Shown here: piece after piece, positions 1 through 5,370 of the stretch | Layout of the letters: each line of letters begins with the position of its first letter | How positions within the stretch are numbered: position 1 is the stretch's first letter | NCBI GenBank assembly: GCA_949746915.1 | Contig: CATKEA010000211.1 | Coordinates: forward strand, 1-5,370 | Length of the DNA: 5,370 bases | Origin: an uncultured Bacilli bacterium | GTDB lineage: Bacteria; Bacillota_I; Bacilli_A; RF39; UBA660 | Direction of reading: 5' to 3' | Made by a program: the position numbers and the translations under genes | Notes under the pieces: generated by a model | Database searches by the model: none | What the model saw: only the letters and a program-made list of their open reading frames with translations | What the model was told of the DNA's origin: nothing

Positions 1-885
1 ATTGGCTGCTACAATTCCTTCACTTTCTGCTGTAATTATTTGATAAACTTGCTTTTTACAACAATCTCCTGCTGCATAAATTCCAGGTACTGCTGTTTCT
101 GAATTCTGATTAATTTCAATATAATTATTCTCATCTTTTATTTCTAAGTTATTAAATATCTCAGTATTAGGAATTTGTCCTATATAGGTAAAGCACCCTG
201 TTACTGGAATAATTTTTGATTTATTATTTTTTTTAATTTTAACACCAGTCAATTTTTCATTGTCTCCAACAAAATCTTTAATACTTGCATCTGTAATTAT
301 TTCAACATTTTTTGTAGATTTCAATCTATCAATAAGGTTATCTTCTGCTCTAAATTCACTTCTTCTATGAATTAGTGTAACTTTATTACATAAGTTAGAA
401 AGATAAAGTGCTTCTTCTAGGGCAGATCTTCCTCCACCTATTACTGCAACATCTTGATTTTTGAAGAAAAAACCATCGCAAACTGCACAAAAACTTATAC
501 CATGATTTATGTACTTATTTTCATTTTTTAAGTCTAATGTTTTTGGTCTTCGTCCTGTTGCAATAATAATATTTTTGCAGTTATATTCGTTTTTATTTGT
601 TTTTACTATTATACTATCTTTTTCTTTAATAACTTTTTCCACTGTTTCTGTTGATAACTTTATTTCTAATTTTTTTAACTGCTCATACATTTGCATAGCT
701 AATTCTGGCCCTGTTATAGAATGAATTCCAGGATAATTTTCAATATCAGATGTTCTGTTTATTTGACCACCTGGCATTTCTTTTTCGACTATTAAAAAGT
801 CAATATTTGCCCTTTTTAAGTAAATAGCAGCTGACATTCCAGCTACTCCAGCTCCAATAATAATTGTATTATAATTTGTATTCAT
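1..885 (-). CDS. trxB: Thioredoxin reductase (NADPH, FAD flavoprotein), C-terminus cut by window edge
   Basis: Cytoplasmic flavoenzyme that passes electrons from NADPH through FAD and a Cys pair to thioredoxin. My translation gives 295 residues without a stop up to base 1; the family is about 305-315 long, so only a short tail is missing. Visible motifs: FAD-binding GAGVAG (11-16) with GGQ shortly after; ATGRRP before the middle domain; redox-active CAVCDG with C133 and C136, matching the E. coli Cys135/Cys138 pair; NADPH loop GGGRSALEEA from G150; NADPH-phosphate motif HRRSEFRA (173-180); C-terminal FAD motif AAGD with D274. The ATG at 883-885 is set by AGGTGAT at 889-895, 3 nt upstream. Odd points: R153 stands where Asp or Asn is usual (GGGDSA/GGGNTA), and D274 is followed by two Cys (275-276). 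The retained HRR motif and CxxC argue against the ferredoxin-dependent relatives that lack NADPH motifs. A terminator separates it from lgt. Confidence 0.95.
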   Translation of the reverse strand, partial: MNTNYNTIIIGAGVAGMSAAIYLKRANIDFLIVEKEMPGGQINRTSDIENYPGIHSITGPELAMQMYEQLKKLEIKLSTETVEKVIKEKDSIIVKTNKNEYNCKNIIIATGRRPKTLDLKNENKYINHGISFCAVCDGFFFKNQDVAVIGGGRSALEEALYLSNLCNKVTLIHRRSEFRAEDNLIDRLKSTKNVEIITDASIKDFVGDNEKLTGVKIKKNNKSKIIPVTGCFTYIGQIPNTEIFNNLEIKDENNYIEINQNSETAVPGIYAAGDCCKKQVYQIITAESEGIVAAN

Positions 886-888
886 ATA

Positions 889-895
889 ATCACCT
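889..895 (-). promoter_or_regulatory. Ribosome binding site of trxB
   Basis: On the minus strand AGGTGAT lies just before the ATG at 883-885 (3 nt after the full motif, 5 nt after AGGTG). It fixes the trxB start. Only about 34 bases lie between the terminator T-tract and the trxB start, and I see no clear -35/-10 pair there. Confidence 0.75.
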
Positions 896-919
896 ATTCT
901 TATTTTTCTCTAAATATTT

Positions 920-944
920 AAAAAAACTCGCCTAAAAGCGAATT
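920..944 (-). terminator. Rho-independent terminator after lgt, overlapping its stop codon
   Basis: Read on the minus strand, the arm AATTCGC (944-938), a 6-nt loop TTTTAG (937-932) and the arm GCGAGTT (931-925) form a 7-bp stem with one G-T pair. Seven T residues follow (926-920, partly shared with the stem), and the stem could extend by two or three weaker pairs. The loop contains the last Phe bases and the TAG stop of lgt (934-932), so the hairpin uses the end of the coding region. The T-tract is on the minus side only, so it acts on lgt transcription. It would reduce read-through from the uvrA-yvlD-lgt unit into trxB. Confidence 0.75.
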
Positions 945-1744
945 TCTGGGATATCTTCTTCTGTATAAAGATTATCAAGATGTTTACCTCTTCTACAGAA
1001 AATGAAGATAAATAGTCCAATTACAAACATCAAAATTGATGCCATTTGAGCCATTTTTAAGTTGTTTAACATTAGACTATCTGTTCTAAAACCTTCAATA
1101 AAGAATCTACCAAATGAATACCACATCATATAAAAACCTGTTATTTGTCCCTTTTTTAAATATCTGTATCTTTTTATGATTAATATGGCAATGAACCCAG
1201 TTATGTTCCATATAGATTCATAAAGAAATGTTGGTTGATAGTAAGCACCATCTATTTTCATACCTTCAATAACAAAATTAGGTACTCCAGCCTTTTTCAA
1301 TTCTGCTAATGTTGTTACTGCACCATGAGCTTCTTGATTGAAAAAATTTCCCCATCTTCCTATTGCTTGACCAAGAATAAGACCTGGTGTTATGAAATCT
1401 AACATTTTTAATGTTGGTATTTTATATTTTTTTGTATATATAATAATCCATAATAACCCAGCTATTATTCCACCATGTATCGCTAAGCCACCATTCCATA
1501 TTTCAAGTATTTCTATTGGATATTTTAGATAATAATCTAAATTAAAGGCTACATAGTAGATTCTGGCACCCAAAAGTCCAAAAATCAATCCATAAAAAAG
1601 TAGATTTATTAAATAGTCTTCATTTACTTTATATTTTTTTGCCTCTTTATATACTACTGCACAACCAAAAGTTATTCCTAAAAATATCAGTATTGAATAC
1701 CAATATATTTGAATTACCCCAAAATCTAAAGCTACTCTATTCAC
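932..1744 (-). CDS. lgt: Prolipoprotein diacylglyceryl transferase
   Basis: Integral membrane enzyme that transfers the diacylglyceryl group of phosphatidylglycerol to the lipobox Cys of prolipoproteins, the first step of lipoprotein maturation before signal peptidase II. The protein has 270 residues, close to the family norm of 260-290. Diagnostic motifs: HGG at 90-92 (E. coli H103 region); the Lgt signature G125-QAIGRWGNFFNQEAHG-141 with R130, N133, E138 and G141 (E. coli R143, N146, E151, G154); QPTFLYES at 170-177; and GRFFIEGFR near 212-220, holding the late conserved arginines. Hydrophobic segments suit about seven membrane helices, followed by a charged cytoplasmic tail. The start is GTG at 1742-1744 and overlaps the yvlD-like stop by 8 nt (1737-1744), which suggests translational coupling. 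A strong AAGGAGG lies 10 nt upstream. It is the third gene of the likely uvrA-yvlD-lgt unit. In Bacillus hprK precedes lgt; here it is absent. Confidence 0.97.
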   Translation of the reverse strand: MNRVALDFGVIQIYWYSILIFLGITFGCAVVYKEAKKYKVNEDYLINLLFYGLIFGLLGARIYYVAFNLDYYLKYPIEILEIWNGGLAIHGGIIAGLLWIIIYTKKYKIPTLKMLDFITPGLILGQAIGRWGNFFNQEAHGAVTTLAELKKAGVPNFVIEGMKIDGAYYQPTFLYESIWNITGFIAILIIKRYRYLKKGQITGFYMMWYSFGRFFIEGFRTDSLMLNNLKMAQMASILMFVIGLFIFIFCRRGKHLDNLYTEEDIPEIRF

Positions 1745-2156
1745 TTTTCTTGAACCTCCTTATAATTGGTTTTATTATAATATTATCCATCAATGTGTTC
1801 ATTAACGAAATAAGGACCGCTATAAAGAAAGCTATAAAGATATTCTCAAGCTTGAAATGACTTCCAAGAATCCAATCTGTTATTTTTAGTATAAAGAGAT
1901 TAATACATGGATAAAATAATCCTAATGTAATACCCGTAATTGGTATTGTTAGGAAAAATAAAATTGGTTTTATAGTTTTATTTAAAATATATATTATGAT
2001 AACAGCTAAAAAGCTATATATTCCAGCATTATTGACATCAATGTAAAATGAATCAAACATATTTGATACTGTAAAAAATACTAATGCATAAAAGAACATA
2101 TATAATAGCCATTCTATTATTCTACCAATAAAACTTAGTTTTTCTTTTCTCACCAT
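1737..2156 (-). CDS. YvlD-like small membrane protein (phage holin 4 superfamily)
   Basis: A 139-residue, very hydrophobic protein with four predicted membrane segments, roughly at 14-34, 46-62, 65-92 and 104-128, and a basic tail (RRFKKSE). The pattern N59-K60-x2-K63-P64, then a run with LTIP, TLGLF and IN86, is typical of the YvlD / 'mycobacterial 4-TMS phage holin' family (Pfam PF04020 by recollection). Chromosomal members have no established lytic role; B. subtilis YvlD sits near hprK and lgt and has been linked to envelope stress, so an envelope role is inference. I chose ATG at 2154-2156 because AAAAGAG lies 5 nt before it. An in-frame GTG at 2160-2162 would add two residues (141 aa) but would have no spaced ribosome binding site. 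The gene begins 15 nt after the uvrA stop and its TAG overlaps the lgt start. Confidence 0.85.
   Translation of the reverse strand: MVRKEKLSFIGRIIEWLLYMFFYALVFFTVSNMFDSFYIDVNNAGIYSFLAVIIIYILNKTIKPILFFLTIPITGITLGLFYPCINLFILKITDWILGSHFKLENIFIAFFIAVLISLMNTLMDNIIIKPIIRRFKKSE
1755..1761 (-). promoter_or_regulatory. Ribosome binding site of lgt (supports the GTG start)
   Basis: AAGGAGG on the minus strand, the strongest ribosome binding site in the window, is 10 nt upstream of the GTG at 1742-1744. It lies inside the yvlD-like coding region. The spacing is slightly long, but the N-terminus MNRVALDF...IYWY matches Lgt starts and no ATG is better placed. Confidence 0.75.
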
Positions 2157-2161
2157 AGTCA

Positions 2162-2168
2162 CTCTTTT
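2162..2168 (-). promoter_or_regulatory. Probable ribosome binding site of the yvlD-like gene
   Basis: AAAAGAG on the minus strand ends 5 nt before the ATG at 2154-2156, in the 15-nt gap after uvrA. It overlaps the alternative GTG at 2160-2162, which makes that GTG the less likely start. It is a weak site compared with those of lgt and uvrA. Confidence 0.5.
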
Positions 2169-2171
2169 CTA

Positions 2172-4982
2172 CTAGTCTAAAATCTTTTTTAAATACTCCC
2201 CAGTATATGATTCGTTGATTTTAGCTATTTCTTCTGGTGTTCCACATCCAACAATAGTTCCACCATTGTCTCCACCTTCTGGTCCTAAGTCGATAATATA
2301 ATCAGCAACTTTTACTACATCTAAGTTGTGTTCTATTATAACTACTGTATCTTTATTATCTACTATTTTATCAAATATTGCAAGTAATCTTTTTATATCA
2401 TGTTGATGCAATCCTGTTGTTGGTTCATCTAAAATAAATAATGTTTTTCCTGTTGCTTTCTTTTGTAGCTCTTTAGCTAGTTTGACACGTCCTGCTTCTC
2501 CACCTGATAATGTTGGTGCACTTTGACCTAATTTAATGTAACCTAGTCCTACATCTTCAAGAACTTGTAATTTGTTTTTTATTTTTGGAACATTTTCAAA
2601 AAAATCTAAGGCTTCATGAACACGCATATCTAGTACATCGGCAATATTTTTTCCTTTATATTTTATTTTAAGTGTTTCGCTATTATACCTAGTTCCATGA
2701 CATACTTCACATGGTACATAAACATCTGGTAAGAAGTGCATTTCTATTTTTTTTACACCATCTCCTCGACAGGCTTCACAACGTCCACCTTTTACATTAA
2801 AAGAGAATCTATTTTTCTCAAATCCATATATTTTGGCTTCTTTTGTATTAGTAAATAAATCTCTTATTTCATCGAAAACTCCAGTATATGTAGCTGGATT
2901 ACTTCTTGGGGTCCTTCCAATTGGATTTTGAGATATATCTACTACTTTATCAATATTTTCAAGACCATTTATTTTTTTAAATTTACCTGGTTTCTCTTTT
3001 GATTTATAAAGATTGCTATGCACAGCTCTACTTAATATTTGATTTACTAATGTACTTTTTCCACTTCCTGATACTCCAGTTACACAAGTCATAGTTCCAA
3101 GTGGTATTTTTACATTAATATTTTTTAAGTTATTTTCTGTTGCTCCTTTAATTTCAATAAATTTACCATTTCCTTTTCTTCTTTTTAATGGTATTTCTAT
3201 TTTTTCTTTTCCAGACAAGTATTTTCCAGTTAAACTATTATTATCTTTCATTACCTCTTCTGGTGTACCATGAGCAACAATTTGTCCTCCTAAATCTCCA
3301 GCACCTGGTCCAACATCAACTAAATAATCACTTGCTAGCATAGTATCAGTGTCATGTTCTACTACTATTAAAGTATTTCCTAAGTCTCTCATCTCTAACA
3401 ATGATTTAATTAATTTCTCATTGTCTTTTTGATGTAATCCAATACTTGGCTCATCTAAAACATATAATACTCCCGTTAATTTAGAACCTATTTGTGTAGC
3501 TAGTCTAATTCTTTGTGATTCTCCCCCAGACAAGGTTCCTGCTGCACGACTTAATGTTAAATATTCTAATCCAACATTTTTCAAAAATTCCAAACGAGCT
3601 TTTATCTCTTTTACTAAAAGATTAGCGATTTGTTCTTGTTCTTTATTTAACTTTAAATTATCAAAAAATACTAATAATTTCTTTATACTCATACAAGTTA
3701 CTTCATGGATGTTTTTCTTTCCTACTTTTACTGATAGTACACTATCTTGCAATCTTGCTCCATGACATGTTTCACATTCTGTTTCAATCATGTAATTTTC
3801 TAGCCATTCTCTAATCCAAGCACTACTAGTTTCCATGTATCTTCTTTCAAGGTTACTTATAATTCCTTCATAATAGTCTTTGCTATTTGTTATATTTCCA
3901 CTTTTAGTTTGATAGTGAAAATTAATTATTTCATCACTACCATATAATATTAAATCTAATTCCCTTTTTGTTAATTTTGACATTTTTTTATTCATATCAA
4001 TATCATAATGATTACATAGTGCTTCTAGTCTTTTAAAATAAATACCTTCTTGATCGTCGGATAATGTTGTTATAGCTCCATCTCTAATACTTTTATTATA
4101 GTCAGGAATAACCAAATCTGGATCAATCTTTAATTTTATACCAAGTCCTTTACAATCAGGACATGCTCCAAATGGTGCATTAAAACTAAATATTCTAGGT
4201 TCTAATTCTGATAAAGAAAAGTCGCAATATGGACAAGCAAATGATTCAGAAAATACGATTTCTCTGTCTCCGACAACATCTATTATTACTTTTCCTCCTG
4301 ATAATTTTGTTGCTACTTCAAGAGATTCTGATAGTCTAGTTCGTATTTCTTCTTTAATAACAAGACGATCAATAATGACATCAATATCATCTTTTTTATT
4401 CTTTTCTAAGGTAATTTCGTCGCTTAAATCATGCATTTCTCCATTTACTCTAATCCTTACATAACCATCTTTTCTAAGCGAATCTAAAAGGTCTTTGTGC
4501 GTTCCTTTTTCCCCATGAACGACTGGCGATAAAACTTGGATTTTAGTACCTTCTTCTAGTTCTAATATTTTATTTACCATTTCTTCAACACTTTGACTAG
4601 TTATTTCAACATTATGAATTGGGCAATAAGCAACTCCTATTCTTGCAAATAACAAACGTAAATAGTCATATATTTCTGTTACAGTTCCAACTGTAGATCT
4701 AGGATTTTTACTTGTTGTTTTTTGATCTATACTGATTGCTGGTGATAAACCTTCTATTTTATCAACATCTGGTTTATCTGTTCCTCCTAAAAATTGTCTT
4801 GCATATGCTGATAAACTTTCTACATATCTTCTTTGGCCTTCTGCGTAAATAGTATCAAAAGCTAAAGAACTTTTTCCACTTCCAGACACTCCTGTCATAA
4901 CTATAAGTTTATTTTTTGGCAATGTAATATCAACATTCTTTAGGTTATTCTCCCTTGCACCTTTAATAATAATTTCATCCAT
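2172..4982 (-). CDS. uvrA: UvrABC system protein A (excinuclease ABC subunit A)
   Basis: Cytoplasmic ABC-type ATPase that, as a dimer with UvrB, finds bulky DNA lesions and loads UvrB in nucleotide excision repair. The protein has 936 residues, normal for the family (about 940). Order of parts: Walker A GVSGSGKSS (31-39); first zinc module C250/C253 and C274/C277; insertion region with CETC (403-406); ABC signature LSGGESQR (484-491); Walker B LDEPS (D510, E511) and the VVEHD histidine loop; second Walker A GVSGSGKST (636-644); C-terminal zinc finger C735-x2-C738-x19-C758-x2-C761, needed for damage recognition; second signature LSGGEAGR (825-832); Walker B LDEPTTG (D852, E853) and IIEHN. All four ATPase sites and the zinc ligands look intact. 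The one deviation is G831, where Gln is expected (LSGGEAQR). The ATG at 4980-4982 is preceded by AGGTGA at 4989-4994. It is first in the likely uvrA-yvlD-lgt unit; the promoter carries a LexA-like repeat. uvrB is not next to it. Confidence 0.98.
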   Translation of the reverse strand: MDEIIIKGARENNLKNVDITLPKNKLIVMTGVSGSGKSSLAFDTIYAEGQRRYVESLSAYARQFLGGTDKPDVDKIEGLSPAISIDQKTTSKNPRSTVGTVTEIYDYLRLLFARIGVAYCPIHNVEITSQSVEEMVNKILELEEGTKIQVLSPVVHGEKGTHKDLLDSLRKDGYVRIRVNGEMHDLSDEITLEKNKKDDIDVIIDRLVIKEEIRTRLSESLEVATKLSGGKVIIDVVGDREIVFSESFACPYCDFSLSELEPRIFSFNAPFGACPDCKGLGIKLKIDPDLVIPDYNKSIRDGAITTLSDDQEGIYFKRLEALCNHYDIDMNKKMSKLTKRELDLILYGSDEIINFHYQTKSGNITNSKDYYEGIISNLERRYMETSSAWIREWLENYMIETECETCHGARLQDSVLSVKVGKKNIHEVTCMSIKKLLVFFDNLKLNKEQEQIANLLVKEIKARLEFLKNVGLEYLTLSRAAGTLSGGESQRIRLATQIGSKLTGVLYVLDEPSIGLHQKDNEKLIKSLLEMRDLGNTLIVVEHDTDTMLASDYLVDVGPGAGDLGGQIVAHGTPEEVMKDNNSLTGKYLSGKEKIEIPLKRRKGNGKFIEIKGATENNLKNINVKIPLGTMTCVTGVSGSGKSTLVNQILSRAVHSNLYKSKEKPGKFKKINGLENIDKVVDISQNPIGRTPRSNPATYTGVFDEIRDLFTNTKEAKIYGFEKNRFSFNVKGGRCEACRGDGVKKIEMHFLPDVYVPCEVCHGTRYNSETLKIKYKGKNIADVLDMRVHEALDFFENVPKIKNKLQVLEDVGLGYIKLGQSAPTLSGGEAGRVKLAKELQKKATGKTLFILDEPTTGLHQHDIKRLLAIFDKIVDNKDTVVIIEHNLDVVKVADYIIDLGPEGGDNGGTIVGCGTPEEIAKINESYTGEYLKKILD

Positions 4983-4988
4983 ACTTTT

Positions 4989-4994
4989 TCACCT
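4989..4994 (-). promoter_or_regulatory. Ribosome binding site of uvrA
   Basis: AGGTGA on the minus strand, 6 nt before the ATG at 4980-4982. It fixes the start of UvrA, whose N-terminus (MDEIIIKGARENNLKNV) matches the family. Confidence 0.75.
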
Positions 4995-5001
4995 GCTTCA
5001 T

Positions 5002-5010
5002 ATTATATCA
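5002..5010 (-). promoter_or_regulatory. Possible second uvrA promoter: extended -10 element
   Basis: TGATATAAT on the minus strand is a perfect TGnTATAAT extended -10. No good -35 is seen 17 bp upstream (AACACA). A start about 7 nt downstream would leave a leader of only about 12-14 nt that just keeps the AGGTGA site. It may be chance in AT-rich DNA. Confidence 0.3.
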
Positions 5011-5031
5011 TAAAATCTCCGTTATGTGTTT

Positions 5032-5060
5032 ATTTTATTATACAAACAAACGTTTGTCAA
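5032..5060 (-). promoter_or_regulatory. Sigma-A type promoter of uvrA
   Basis: On the minus strand a consensus -35 TTGACA (5060-5055) is separated by 17 bp from TAAAAT (5037-5032), which differs from the -10 consensus by one base. Transcription would begin near 5025, giving a leader of about 43 nt before uvrA. A perfect TATAAT (5042-5037) overlaps but is only 12 bp from TTGACA, so it is the less likely -10. An inverted repeat covers the -35 edge and spacer. Confidence 0.7.
5043..5056 (-). promoter_or_regulatory. LexA/SOS-box-like inverted repeat over the uvrA promoter
   Basis: The plus strand reads CAAAC-AAAC-GTTTG, a perfect 5-bp inverted repeat around 4 bases. The Gram-positive LexA (DinR) box is CGAAC-N4-GTTCG; this site matches 8 of its 10 fixed positions, and the two mismatches are symmetric (G to A, C to T). 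It covers the promoter spacer and touches the -35, where a repressor would block polymerase; uvrA is a classic SOS gene. An overlapping perfect 12-bp palindrome, ACAAACGTTTGT (5046-5057), could instead be an operator for a TetR-type or other dimeric regulator. The symmetry is seen; the LexA assignment is inferred. Confidence 0.5.
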
Positions 5061-5071
5061 TAAAATAAATT

Positions 5072-5093
5072 AAAAACACGATTACTCGTGTTT
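5072..5093 (-). terminator. Rho-independent terminator of the upstream gene
   Basis: On the minus strand AAACACGA (5093-5086), loop GTAA (5085-5082) and TCGTGTTT (5081-5074) form a perfect 8-bp stem closed by a GNRA-type tetraloop. Together with the last stem bases they give five T residues (5076-5072), and a T-rich stretch follows. The stem begins inside the TAA stop codon (5094-5092) of the upstream gene. It separates that gene from the uvrA promoter. Confidence 0.8.
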
Positions 5094-5370
5094 ATGATAC
5101 TTTTTTAGTTAATACTTTAGCACCAATTTCTTTGGCTTTTCTATTTATAATCTCTTCTATTTTTTTAGTTGATATGAATTGATTTATTTCACTATCTTTC
5201 ATATTATTTACAATTGGATCAACTTCTGAAATACTATAAAATTCATATATTTTAGAAATTGGCTTATAGTCTGGTAGGTTATCTTTACTAACAACTTTTT
5301 GTAATGGTAACACTTTAGTAATTATTTGTGGTTCATTAGTTAGATTGTTTAAACTTATAGTATCAACATA
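5092..5370 (-). CDS. C-terminal part of an unrecognised protein
   Basis: A frame open from the right edge of the window to TAA at 5092-5094 encodes the last 92 residues of a protein whose start lies outside. A GTG at 5311-5313 is in frame, but reading stays open upstream of it (YVDTISLNNLTNEPQ...), so it is probably not the true start. I do not recognise the family. The fragment is hydrophilic with no membrane segment. It has a probably extended part (ITKVLPLQKVV), then likely helices (VDPIVNNMKDSEINQFIS and TKKIEEIINRKAKEIGA), and ends in a basic tail (KVLTKKVS). It is not the UvrB C-terminus, which would show a UVR helical-hairpin motif, so the common uvrB-uvrA order is not present here. 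Codon use resembles its neighbours. The terminator overlapping its stop supports the frame as a real gene end. Confidence 0.7.
   Translation of the reverse strand, partial: YVDTISLNNLTNEPQIITKVLPLQKVVSKDNLPDYKPISKIYEFYSISEVDPIVNNMKDSEINQFISTKKIEEIINRKAKEIGAKVLTKKVS

Noticed and set aside
509..724. Plus-strand open frame of 71 codons
   Set aside because: It lies entirely inside trxB on the opposite strand and has a low-complexity Phe/Ile/Ser-rich translation, no ribosome binding site and no family resemblance.
1639..1860. Plus-strand open frame of 73 codons across the lgt/yvlD junction
   Set aside because: It is antisense to two well-supported membrane protein genes. Its hydrophobic Leu/Ile composition is a by-product of the AT-rich complement.
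1737..2156. Phage holin, hence a prophage remnant
   Set aside because: The family name is historical. This is the chromosomal YvlD-type member next to uvrA and lgt, and there are no lysin, phage genes or integration signs nearby.
5100..5170. Short direct repeat TTTTTTAGTT near 5101 and 5161
   Set aside because: It is ten AT-rich bases inside Lys/Asn-coding sequence, expected by chance.
5311..5313. GTG as the start of a 73-residue gene
   Set aside because: The same frame stays open upstream to the window edge with similar coding character, and I see no convincing ribosome binding site. A longer gene entering from the right is more likely.
1..5370. Search for tRNA, rRNA, CRISPR, insertion sequence ends or a riboswitch
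   Set aside because: Genes fill nearly the whole window. The gaps (46, 15 and about 109 bases) are too short or are explained by terminators, ribosome binding sites and the uvrA promoter. No regularly spaced repeats or terminal inverted repeats were seen.

Overview
The window is AT-rich (by eye roughly 70% A+T or more). It uses TGG for tryptophan, AGA for most arginines, strong AGGTG/AAGGAGG-type ribosome binding sites and hairpin-plus-T terminators. Together with the gene set, this points to a low-GC Bacillota-type bacterium (Bacilli, Erysipelotrichia or Clostridia-like). I cannot place it more precisely. Nothing suggests a TGA=Trp mollicute code.

Every recognised gene lies on the minus strand, so transcription runs from high to low coordinates. 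In that order the window holds: (a) the last 92 codons of an unrecognised protein, ending in a terminator hairpin at about 5072-5093; (b) a short intergenic region with a good sigma-A type promoter, overlapped by an inverted repeat resembling the Gram-positive LexA/SOS box; (c) uvrA, complete, for the damage-recognition ATPase of nucleotide excision repair; (d) a small four-helix membrane protein of the YvlD / phage-holin-4 superfamily, 15 nt after uvrA; (e) lgt, complete, for prolipoprotein diacylglyceryl transferase, starting at GTG and overlapping the previous gene by 8 nt; (f) a terminator hairpin that overlaps the lgt stop codon; (g) trxB for thioredoxin reductase, complete at its start but cut by the left edge about ten residues short of the expected end.

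uvrA, the yvlD-like gene and lgt look like one transcription unit driven from the uvrA promoter. The order uvrA - yvlD - lgt - trxB is a compressed version of the Bacillus uvrBA ... yvlD-hprK-lgt ... trxB neighbourhood. hprK is absent between yvlD and lgt, and uvrB is not directly upstream of uvrA. The genes do not share a pathway: DNA repair, envelope/lipoprotein maturation and thiol redox balance are neighbours by conserved synteny.

I did not find a new biological system. The points most worth checking are the LexA-like operator over the uvrA promoter, the Gln-to-Gly change in the second UvrA ABC signature, the Asp/Asn-to-Arg change in the TrxB NADPH loop, the missing hprK, and terminators that overlap stop codons. 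There is no gene-free stretch longer than about 110 bases.
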